From Mariprofundaceae bacterium (GTDB taxonomy: Bacteria; Pseudomonadota; Zetaproteobacteria; Mariprofundales; Mariprofundaceae): a stretch of 64,000 nt of DNA. Numbering within the stretch: position 1 is the stretch's first letter; each line of letters starts with the position of its first letter. The translations under genes and the position numbers were made by a program. Of the stretch, positions 10,233 through 17,816 are shown piece after piece. The notes under the pieces were generated by a model that saw nothing but the letters and a program-made list of their open reading frames with translations, ran no database searches and was not told the origin of the DNA. The stretch lies in the NCBI GenBank assembly GCA_030950925.1, contig JAUZQO010000009.1:89162-153161 (forward strand), in the 5' to 3' direction.

Positions 10233-11009
10233 TTATATTACATCTGGCAGTGTTAATATTTCCACACCATCACCCGTTACCAGCAAAGTATGTTCAAACT
10301 GTGCTGACAATGACTTATCACGTGTCACAACTGTCCATTTATCGCCCAATACTTTGACTGCTGCCTTACCAATATTCACCATCGGTTCAATGGTAAACAC
10401 CATACCTTGCTTCAACACCATACCTGTATTCGCCTTACCATAATGCAATACTTGTGGTTCTTCATGAAATACCCGACCAATCCCATGACCACAATATTCC
10501 CGCACCACACCACACTTCTTTCCTTCCACATATTGTTGAATGACATGCCCAATATCACCCAAAGTCGCCCCAGGTTTTACCACCGATATACCTAATTCTA
10601 GCGCATAACGTGCCACCTCGGTTACTTTTCTTGTGCGAATTTTAGGTTCACCGACATAAAATGTTTTACTCGTATCCCCATGCCAACCATTGATGATACT
10701 TGTTACATCCACATTGATAATATCGCCATTTTTCAATTGCTTATCAGATGGAATACCATGGCACACCACGTGGTTCACCGATGTACATACAGACTTCGGA
10801 AACCCATGGTAATTAAGCGGAGCAGGAATCGCGCCATGTTTGATGGTATAGTCATGCACAATTTCATTGATTTCATTGGTGGTGATACCAGGCTGAATAT
10901 ATGCCTCAATCATCACCAAAGTATTGGCTGCGTGATGACATGCAGGACGCATTTGTTCAATTTCTTGCGGAGTTTTGATGTTAACCATGTATCTTTTTTT
11001 ACCTTCCAT
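10233..11009 (-). CDS. map: Methionine aminopeptidase type I
   Basis: 258 residues, the usual length of the bacterial type I enzyme. It removes the N-terminal methionine from nascent proteins in the cytoplasm with a two-metal centre. Metal-site segments are present: HGDTSKTFYVGE (second Asp of the pair), the RVFHEEPQVLHYG region, GHGIGRVFHEEP, TIEPMVN and the C-terminal SAQFEHTLLVT. It stands alone on the minus strand and is divergent from the sixA-hpn genes. Apart from its long N-terminus (MEGKKRYMVNIKTP), nothing is odd; the true start may be the internal Met at about residue 8. Confidence 0.93.
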   Translation of the reverse strand: MEGKKRYMVNIKTPQEIEQMRPACHHAANTLVMIEAYIQPGITTNEINEIVHDYTIKHGAIPAPLNYHGFPKSVCTSVNHVVCHGIPSDKQLKNGDIINVDVTSIINGWHGDTSKTFYVGEPKIRTRKVTEVARYALELGISVVKPGATLGDIGHVIQQYVEGKKCGVVREYCGHGIGRVFHEEPQVLHYGKANTGMVLKQGMVFTIEPMVNIGKAAVKVLGDKWTVVTRDKSLSAQFEHTLLVTGDGVEILTLPDVI

Positions 11010-11072
11010 ATAAGTTTGCGAGGAGGCGAAAGCTGTCCTATTTTCGCTTAAAAATCATCCACAGGAGAAAAC

Positions 11073-11543
11073 ATGCGTCTATATTTGGTTCAACATGCCG
11101 CTGCAACATCCAAAGAAGAAGGTTCCACACGACCGCTCACACCACAAGGCAGGGAAGATATTGTACGAACAGGTGGTTTCTTAAGTCTATTTGAACGTCC
11201 TAAACCAACCCATATCATTCATTCTGATAAATTGCGTAGTCAACAAACCGCGCAAATGCTTGCCGAAGCTTGGGGCTGCCAAGGTATTGAAAAAAACTTG
11301 GATTTATCTCCACGCTCTGACCCAAATATATGGGCCAAACGTTTGATTGAAATCCATGAAGACACACTATTGGTAGGACACCTACCGCATCTACAACATT
11401 TAGCAGCTATTTTACTCTGTCAAAATGCCAAACGTAAAGTCATACAGTTTCGCAATGCAGGCATCACATGCTTGGAACGCGAAGAAAATAATTGGAGCCT
11501 TATCTGGCAAGTCTACCCGCAACTTTTTTATCCACAGGATTAA
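11073..11543 (+). CDS. sixA: SixA-type histidine phosphatase
   Basis: 156 residues of the histidine phosphatase (phosphoglycerate-mutase-like) superfamily. SixA removes phosphate from phosphohistidine in signalling proteins. The catalytic region is LVQHAAATSKEEGSTRPLTPQG. The common RHG is QHA here, a variant found in several SixA-like proteins. A second conserved His lies in LLVGHLPHLQHLA. An AGGAGA site stands six bases before the ATG. The gene leads a rightward run into hpnC-hpnD-hpnE, but the 60-base gap means cotranscription is only likely. Confidence 0.8.
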   Translation: MRLYLVQHAAATSKEEGSTRPLTPQGREDIVRTGGFLSLFERPKPTHIIHSDKLRSQQTAQMLAEAWGCQGIEKNLDLSPRSDPNIWAKRLIEIHEDTLLVGHLPHLQHLAAILLCQNAKRKVIQFRNAGITCLEREENNWSLIWQVYPQLFYPQD

Positions 11544-11603
11544 AATCCTGTCGAACTTGAGCCCATGTGTTGCGTACAATTCTGTCCACCATAAGATGCC
11601 CCA

Positions 11604-12497
11604 ATGACTGAACCTCAGCCTCCCAAGCCTAGCCTCCAAGAAGCTTATCATTATTGCCAAGATCTAGCCTCTCAACATTATGAGAATTTCCCGACTGCCT
11701 CCAAGCTTATTCATGCAAGCTTACGCCCAGCCGTGGCTGCGATTTATGCCTTTGCACGCACCGCAGATGACATTGCTGATGAAGGTCTTGCATCTCCAGA
11801 GGAACGGCTGCAACAACTGGATGCTTGGGAAGCTTTACTCGATACGCTTCCACAAAGCTTTGAACATCAATGTATTCACATCGCACTCAATGATGCTATT
11901 CAACGATTTCACCTGCCTCTTCAAGCTTTGCGTGATTTATTAACCGCCTTTCGCATGGATTGCCGTATTCAATCGTATCATCAAGAGAGTGAGCTGATGC
12001 AATACTGCCAGTATTCTGCCAATCCTGTGGGGCGATTGATGTTAGCCTTACACGGCATCCATGATGCTAAAGCCTTGCAAGCCTCCGATGCGATTTGTAC
12101 TGCCTTACAACTTTGCAATTTTTGGCAAGATTTTTCAGTCGACCATCCCAAGGGACGTTGCTACTTACCTGAATCATGGTTACAAACCCACAACATCACA
12201 GCCAACCAGCTTATCCAAGGTGATGTGGATATTCAGCAAGCCCACGCTCCCATTCAACATGCCTTTGATGTTACAGAAGCCTTATTTCATCAAGGGCAAG
12301 AACTTTTCCCCATGTTACCTTTTCGTTTGCGCTTGCAGATTGTGGCAACATGGCATGGCGGTATGAGTATTCTAAAAGCCAGCCAAGCATTGGATAACCC
12401 TTTAAGCACCCGTCCAAAACTTCATAAAAAAGATTGGCTTATCATGCTTCCTAAAATACTTTGGGATGCACTCTTTCCCCACAAGGCAAATGGATGA
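11604..12497 (+). CDS. hpnC: Squalene-synthase-like HpnC
   Basis: 297 residues of the squalene/phytoene synthase family. In hopanoid pathways HpnC converts presqualene diphosphate to hydroxysqualene. The two aspartate-rich metal-diphosphate motifs are visible as RTADDIADEG (about residue 50) and NFWQDFSVDHPKGRCYLP (about residue 170). The stop overlaps the HpnD start as ATGA. The HpnC call rests on gene order (C, D, E) as well as on the shorter and less canonical second motif. Confidence 0.88.
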   Translation: MTEPQPPKPSLQEAYHYCQDLASQHYENFPTASKLIHASLRPAVAAIYAFARTADDIADEGLASPEERLQQLDAWEALLDTLPQSFEHQCIHIALNDAIQRFHLPLQALRDLLTAFRMDCRIQSYHQESELMQYCQYSANPVGRLMLALHGIHDAKALQASDAICTALQLCNFWQDFSVDHPKGRCYLPESWLQTHNITANQLIQGDVDIQQAHAPIQHAFDVTEALFHQGQELFPMLPFRLRLQIVATWHGGMSILKASQALDNPLSTRPKLHKKDWLIMLPKILWDALFPHKANG

Positions 12498-13381
12498 CCC
12501 CTCAAGATTACTGTCAACAACGCACCCGTGATTCAGGTTCTTCTTTTTTTTATGCCTTTAATTTTTTACCCGATACCAAGCGTCGAGGCATGATGGCACT
12601 GTATGCCTTTTGTCGTGAAGTGGATGATGTTGCCGATGAAATCAAAGACCAACAAGAAGCCCTGCAACAGATCCAGCAATGGCGGGATGAAATTTATACT
12701 GTCTTCCATGCTCAACCCAAACATCCTGTGGGGAAAGAGCTACAGTGGGCTTGCCAACATTTTTCTTGGGATGAAGAATTATTCTATGAACTTATAGATG
12801 GCATGCTCACTGACATTGAACACAAACCTTTCATTAAAAGTAGTGATTTAAGCCTTTATTGCTACCGTGTCGCAGGCGTTGTGGGTTTATTGACCATTGA
12901 AGTTTTTGGTTATCACCAGCGTCAATCACGTCAATTTGCCAGCACACTTGGTGAAGCCCTGCAACTGACCAATATTTTACGTGATATTCCCGAGGATATT
13001 CAACGCGAACGCATTTATTTGCCCCAACAAATTCGCTCCCAATTTCATGTGAGTGACCAAGATTTACATGAAGGAAAAATGACCAACCATCTACAATCAT
13101 TATTGCATCATTATGAAAAAAAAACCGAACAAGCCTATCAACATGCTTTAAGCAGCTTGCCGCTTGAGGATCGTATCAGTTTACGTCCATCTATCATCAT
13201 GGCTGCCATTTACCATGCACAATTCCAAAAAATGAAAACATTTGATTTTAATGTTTGGCAACATTCAGGACGCATATCATCATGGCAAAAAATTCGTATT
13301 GCTTGGCACATGTGGCGTTATGAAAAAAAATATGCGTGCAAGCAAGATGATACACGTTACCCCCTTAGATGGGATATTTGA
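12494..13381 (+). CDS. hpnD: Presqualene diphosphate synthase HpnD
   Basis: 295 residues when started at the ATG at 12494, which overlaps the hpnC stop as ATGA. A longer reading from 12461 lies inside hpnC and is unlikely. HpnD joins two farnesyl diphosphates into presqualene diphosphate. Both metal-binding motifs are present: CREVDDVADEI (about residue 39) and NILRDIPEDIQRERIYLP (about residue 165). It precedes hpnE by one base and shares the operon. Confidence 0.9.
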   Translation: MTPQDYCQQRTRDSGSSFFYAFNFLPDTKRRGMMALYAFCREVDDVADEIKDQQEALQQIQQWRDEIYTVFHAQPKHPVGKELQWACQHFSWDEELFYELIDGMLTDIEHKPFIKSSDLSLYCYRVAGVVGLLTIEVFGYHQRQSRQFASTLGEALQLTNILRDIPEDIQRERIYLPQQIRSQFHVSDQDLHEGKMTNHLQSLLHHYEKKTEQAYQHALSSLPLEDRISLRPSIIMAAIYHAQFQKMKTFDFNVWQHSGRISSWQKIRIAWHMWRYEKKYACKQDDTRYPLRWDI

Positions 13382-13382
13382 G

Positions 13383-14648
13383 ATGACACCCAACAAGCTT
13401 GCAGTGATCGGTGGCGGACTCACAGGGTTAACAACAGCTATCCGTGCTGCACAGAAGGGCTATAATGTTGATTTATATGAATCTGCGCCCACTTTGGGTG
13501 GTCGAACGCGTTCTTTTTTTCATACTCCCACGCAAACATGGGTCGATAACGGCCCTCATTTATTGATTGGGGTTTATCAACAAACCCTAGCCTTACTCAC
13601 AGAAGTAGGTGCTTCGTCATTCATTCAATGGCAAGATACATTAACATTGCCTTTGTGGGATATGAGGCGCGGTCATTTCGCTTTAACAACGTCCTCCAAA
13701 CTTCCCTTTTCAATGGCACTGATTGATGCCGTATTACGCATGCCTCAACACGGTTTAAAATCATTGCCCAGCTTGATTCGCTTGGCTATCTCGATGAAAT
13801 TCACCCAGCAAGGCACAGTATCCGATTGGATGAACCGCCAACGTATCTGCTCTCCACTGCAACGGGATATGATTGAGGTTTTATGTTTGGGGGCGATGAA
13901 TGAACCCATGCAAAGCGCGGATGCTGCCAGTTTTTGTTATGTCCTCAACGAAGCATTTTCCAAACATATCCATGCCCGTTTGGGTTGGTTTACACAACCG
14001 TTATCACAAGCCTTAATCCAACCTTTGGAAGCTTATTGTCAACAACTTGGCATACGTATTCACACATCATCACGCATTGTTCAGCTTACAAAAAACACAG
14101 ATGATTGCACATTATATACACGCCATAAGCAGCAGGTTTATGATCATATCATGATGGCAACATCAGCAAGCATCCGCAATCAACTGCTTGGCATAGAACA
14201 GAGCATCGAGACGCAATCTATTTGTAATGTTCACCTATGGTTTAAGGAAAAGCTTCAATTAGAACATCCTTTTATAGGTGGTGTGGATACTTACGGACAA
14301 TGGTTCTTTGATGTGAGTCAGCAACATCATGAGCATACAGGTCTGTCCCACCTATGTGTTGTCATCAGTGCCGATCAGTCCAAACTTTCTAAACAAGAAA
14401 AAATTGGGCGTGTTTTGAAAGAACTACAAGCTATAACACAGCAACCCACGCTCAAACCAATCCACCATCAAATGATTACCGTGAAAGATGCGACCCATGT
14501 TGTTCGCTCACATGCAACATTAACGATGCCAACATGTATCATGGATGCTTGCGAACAACCACAATCGGGTGAGCTTCCTGCCACCATTGAAACAGCGGTT
14601 CTGCGCGGTGAAGAAGTGGCAAGAAAACTCCCCAATATCAATCTCTAA
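13383..14648 (+). CDS. hpnE: Hydroxysqualene dehydroxylase HpnE
   Basis: 421 residues from the ATG at 13383, one base after the hpnD stop. This start places the FAD-binding dinucleotide motif (VIGGGLTGLTTAIRAAQKG) right at the N-terminus, as in the family. HpnE is an FAD amine-oxidase-like protein that reduces hydroxysqualene to squalene, completing the HpnC-D-E route. A conserved LGGRTRSF follows. No squalene-hopene cyclase is in the window. The 3' end overlaps the convergent yajQ-family gene by 11 bases, so there is no room for a terminator between them. Confidence 0.88.
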   Translation: MTPNKLAVIGGGLTGLTTAIRAAQKGYNVDLYESAPTLGGRTRSFFHTPTQTWVDNGPHLLIGVYQQTLALLTEVGASSFIQWQDTLTLPLWDMRRGHFALTTSSKLPFSMALIDAVLRMPQHGLKSLPSLIRLAISMKFTQQGTVSDWMNRQRICSPLQRDMIEVLCLGAMNEPMQSADAASFCYVLNEAFSKHIHARLGWFTQPLSQALIQPLEAYCQQLGIRIHTSSRIVQLTKNTDDCTLYTRHKQQVYDHIMMATSASIRNQLLGIEQSIETQSICNVHLWFKEKLQLEHPFIGGVDTYGQWFFDVSQQHHEHTGLSHLCVVISADQSKLSKQEKIGRVLKELQAITQQPTLKPIHHQMITVKDATHVVRSHATLTMPTCIMDACEQPQSGELPATIETAVLRGEEVARKLPNINL

Positions 14649-15123
14649 AATTGGTAAAACTCAATGGTCGATCCACATCCATGCCACGCACCAATGTCAT
14701 CACCGCTTGTAAATCATCACGTTTTTTACCTGTCACACGCACTTGTTCACCCTGAATGGAAGCTTGCACCTTCATTTTTTCATCCTTGATGCGTTTGACA
14801 ATTTTTTTCGCGCTATCTTTATCCACACCCTGTTTCACGCTAATCACCTGACGGCGTGCATCACCACTGGCGGCTTCAATATCACCATAGTCCAGTGAGT
14901 TGACTTCCAATTTACGCCGTACCATTTTGGCACGTAAAATTTCAGCCACGGTGTTGAGATTGTTCACATCATCGCCCACCAAGGTAACTTGACCATCCTT
15001 CAATTCAATGCTCGCTTGGCTATGCTTAAAATCATAACGGGTGGTGATTTCTTTTTTCACCTGATTGACAGCATTGTCCATCTCTTGCTCATTTACTTCA
15101 CATACAATATCAAAACTCGGCAT
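14638..15123 (-). CDS. yajQ: YajQ-family nucleotide-binding protein
   Basis: 161 residues, the standard family length. It begins MPSFDIVCEVNEQEMDNAV and contains TTRYDFKHSQASIEL and GKKRDDLQAVMTLVRG, both diagnostic. Some members bind cyclic di-GMP and act with transcription factors; others bind tRNA or other nucleic acids. The cellular role here is therefore open. It is the last gene of a minus-strand group after a small membrane protein and the FimV-like gene, with three bases between its start and the preceding stop. Confidence 0.9.
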   Translation of the reverse strand: MPSFDIVCEVNEQEMDNAVNQVKKEITTRYDFKHSQASIELKDGQVTLVGDDVNNLNTVAEILRAKMVRRKLEVNSLDYGDIEAASGDARRQVISVKQGVDKDSAKKIVKRIKDEKMKVQASIQGEQVRVTGKKRDDLQAVMTLVRGMDVDRPLSFTNFRD

Positions 15124-15126
15124 TTT

Positions 15127-15438
15127 TTACCCCAACTCCCAAATTGTTTTACACTTCTCACAAATCAAACCCTGCCCCTTAGAAAAAGCAATGGCTTGAT
15201 GGCAATGTGGACATACCAAAGCATGAAGAAGCCTTTGGTTTAACACCACGAAAACGCCAATCGAAATCACCAAACCTATACCTAAAAAATACCACATCCA
15301 AGCCGACTGCCAGAAAGCCAGACCCATCGATACTGCCATCACGGCTGTATCAATCATGGCAATTTTTGAAAATACCATGAGGAATGGATTATTCGGAAAT
15401 TTTTTTGATTTCAACGCTTTGTCTCTTATCACATTCAA
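15127..15438 (-). CDS. Small membrane protein with zinc-ribbon-like C-terminus
   Basis: 103 residues. Two membrane segments (about residues 27-45 and 50-65) precede a C-terminal CPHC...CEKC pair. The likely start is TTG at 15438, whose TTGA overlaps the stop of the FimV-like gene; a GTG at 15432 is an alternative. GAGGGA lies upstream. It resembles the 111-residue protein at 1004-1339 in layout. Function unknown; translational coupling to the FimV-like gene suggests an envelope role. Confidence 0.6.
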   Translation of the reverse strand: MNVIRDKALKSKKFPNNPFLMVFSKIAMIDTAVMAVSMGLAFWQSAWMWYFLGIGLVISIGVFVVLNQRLLHALVCPHCHQAIAFSKGQGLICEKCKTIWELG

Positions 15439-17672
15439 AGGACTTTTCCCTCACTGTCATGCATGATTTCACTTTCAGAGAGGACATCCTGATCCTCAAA
15501 TAAATCATCACTTTCTGCCACTGCTGCCTCCAAATTATACAGTTTTTCTACAGCCACAGCATGTAAATCATCCAATAATAATGGTTCTTCATTAAACTCA
15601 AAATTAAAGCTCTCGTCTTCCATAACTTTAGAGGCATTTTGATAGGTGCTTTGTGCTTCTTCAAGCATGGGCATGACAGGTAAATCTGCATCTATAGCAT
15701 TCAAATGATCTTGAGTGAGTCCACTTTCAATAGCCACATCTTCTGTATCATCTTCTAAACTTAAATCAGCAAAGTTAAAATCTAAAGCCTCTTGGTTTTC
15801 AATAGAACAGGGGACTTCATATTGCTCACTTGTCATAACCAAGTCATCTTCGACCTGTTCCATAAAGAACTCTGAAAGGTTTTTTTCTTCATGCACTTGC
15901 GTGAGTAAAGGTTTATCATTCAATGCATCATCAGACTCTTTCTTGACTTCAAGCGTATTGATATGTTCCGCGCCATCAGTGACCGTTGGAATACCATCAA
16001 AACCAATGTCTTCCATACTTTCAAATGTCTGTTCTGAGTTTTCATTATTGACAATCAAATGCGGAGGATTTTGAATCACCGTATCATCTATATCACGTAC
16101 TCTTGATTCCATATCATCGTCATAGCTCAAGCCAGCTACCACTTGAGCAAGCACCAATGCCTGCCAAACATTGCTGGGAATACGGTCACAAAATACCCGC
16201 CATTGCATCTCATTTAAACCATCATGCCGTTGACGGACATAACTATCACGATTTTCGATTTGATCCCTTGCATGGTACAAGCAAACCTTTAAGGCTGATA
16301 AGCGTGGGTTATCAACTTGTCCACCACCTTGCAGGCGATCCAGCATTCTTTGTGCCAATGTGTAATCCTTGTGATCAATCGCCCGTTCAATATCATAAAT
16401 ATGATTTTCAATACTGTTGACCACCATGGATTCAGTGTCTGTATTCGAACGTACCGCCGAACTTCCCTTGCCAACACCGTCTTCTTCCAACATATCAACA
16501 GACTTCTTTTTCAATCGAATATAGAGAAAAAGCAGTCCCATAGCATTCAACAGAAACAAGACCAACAACCCCCCGCGCCACAGCCAAGGATTATCATATT
16601 GGGAAAAAAGTTGGTCAACTTGAATCTGTAGTGCCAACTGGTCTTGATTTACTTGTTTCACTACATGTTCCAAGCCATCAACTTTGACATTCACTCTACC
16701 CAATGCCAAATCCATACCATCCATACGAATATGCGATGCCATACTTTTTTTATACATTGCATTCAAACGTTTTTTCACAGCTGCAATATTTTCAATCACA
16801 ACAGCTTGCTTTAAAATCAATTCTGATTTGGATACTGTTTTTGGCATCATTTTTGCAGAAATATGTCCCACATAATGCAGCTTGGATCCTTGTTTCACCC
16901 TTACAGGTTCCAGTATGAGGCTAGGAGACTTCTTCACCTCACTTGAAGCAGCAGGTGCAGATAACAATATTTTCAATTGTTCGGCATGTGGCACATTCAA
17001 AAATACACCCGATTTCAAACGGTTAATATTACCATCATCAAAAGCATCAGCGTTTAGACGATACAAAGCGCGCATCACAGCATGATTGGAATAACGTTTA
17101 TCTTTGCGCAACCGATAAGCAATGGTACTCAAGCTATCACCCGAACGTACAGGTCCATAACGCCAAGTACGTGCCCAATCTGGATCTTCCACACGCACTG
17201 GCTTGAAGGCTTTGATACGATATTTTCCTGGATGTTTTTTCGACTTTTGTACGGATAAATGCATCACTTTTTCATGCTGGGTGTCATGATTTTTCGGCGG
17301 TGAAAAGGACACAGGATCCAACATCACCTTAATTTGTTTATAATAATGATGCTGTCTATCTTTCGCTTCTAAGACAAATGAAACCAAAGCCATCGACATT
17401 GGATCATAAGAGAGGATTTCCACATAAGGATGATTCTTTTGCTCATGATGAATCACCAAATGTAATTGTGAGACATCCATATAAAGCTGCAAACCCCATT
17501 TTTTGTATACATCAGGCTTTGCCAAATCAATAAAGATTTGACTTAATACTTCACCTTTATTCAAGCTAATCGGCAAATAAATGCGTAGCGGTTCACCCAA
17601 GTGGCTTTTAATCACTGGGGCACCAAAACCAAATGCTTGCGCAGCATAAGGCATCACCAATACACCAGCCAT
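15435..17672 (-). CDS. fimV: FimV/HubP-like LysM envelope protein
   Basis: At least 745 residues. The N-terminal FimV domain is visible (SHLGEPLRIYLPISL, then repeated beta segments to about residue 135). A LysM-type peptidoglycan-binding stretch follows (YGPVRSGDSLSTIAYRLR, about 170-225), then a coiled coil (about 310-355), one membrane segment (WLWRGGLLVLFLLNAMGLLF, about 365-385) and a long acidic cytoplasmic tail. FimV/HubP proteins organise the cell pole, type IV pili and chemoreceptors. The first ATG (17672) gives a poor signal peptide, and the frame stays open upstream to CTG 17723 or ATT 17726, so the real start may be non-AUG. It is coupled to the downstream small membrane gene. Confidence 0.8.
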   Translation of the reverse strand: MAGVLVMPYAAQAFGFGAPVIKSHLGEPLRIYLPISLNKGEVLSQIFIDLAKPDVYKKWGLQLYMDVSQLHLVIHHEQKNHPYVEILSYDPMSMALVSFVLEAKDRQHHYYKQIKVMLDPVSFSPPKNHDTQHEKVMHLSVQKSKKHPGKYRIKAFKPVRVEDPDWARTWRYGPVRSGDSLSTIAYRLRKDKRYSNHAVMRALYRLNADAFDDGNINRLKSGVFLNVPHAEQLKILLSAPAASSEVKKSPSLILEPVRVKQGSKLHYVGHISAKMMPKTVSKSELILKQAVVIENIAAVKKRLNAMYKKSMASHIRMDGMDLALGRVNVKVDGLEHVVKQVNQDQLALQIQVDQLFSQYDNPWLWRGGLLVLFLLNAMGLLFLYIRLKKKSVDMLEEDGVGKGSSAVRSNTDTESMVVNSIENHIYDIERAIDHKDYTLAQRMLDRLQGGGQVDNPRLSALKVCLYHARDQIENRDSYVRQRHDGLNEMQWRVFCDRIPSNVWQALVLAQVVAGLSYDDDMESRVRDIDDTVIQNPPHLIVNNENSEQTFESMEDIGFDGIPTVTDGAEHINTLEVKKESDDALNDKPLLTQVHEEKNLSEFFMEQVEDDLVMTSEQYEVPCSIENQEALDFNFADLSLEDDTEDVAIESGLTQDHLNAIDADLPVMPMLEEAQSTYQNASKVMEDESFNFEFNEEPLLLDDLHAVAVEKLYNLEAAVAESDDLFEDQDVLSESEIMHDSEGKVL

Positions 17673-17816
17673 ACAGGCCGCGTATTTTAGCCATGCAAAA
17701 ACAATACGGTTTATTGTATTCAGAATATCCCCCCCTTGCTAAAATCTGTCTGGCTTAGTTCATCTCACTCAACGCACACCCATGACCTAAGCCCAACAGA
17801 CTCCCAGTGATACAAA

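Noticed and set aside
13242..13382. Longer start for hpnE inside hpnD
   Set aside because: The FAD motif is N-terminal in the family and the ATG at 13383 follows the hpnD stop directly.
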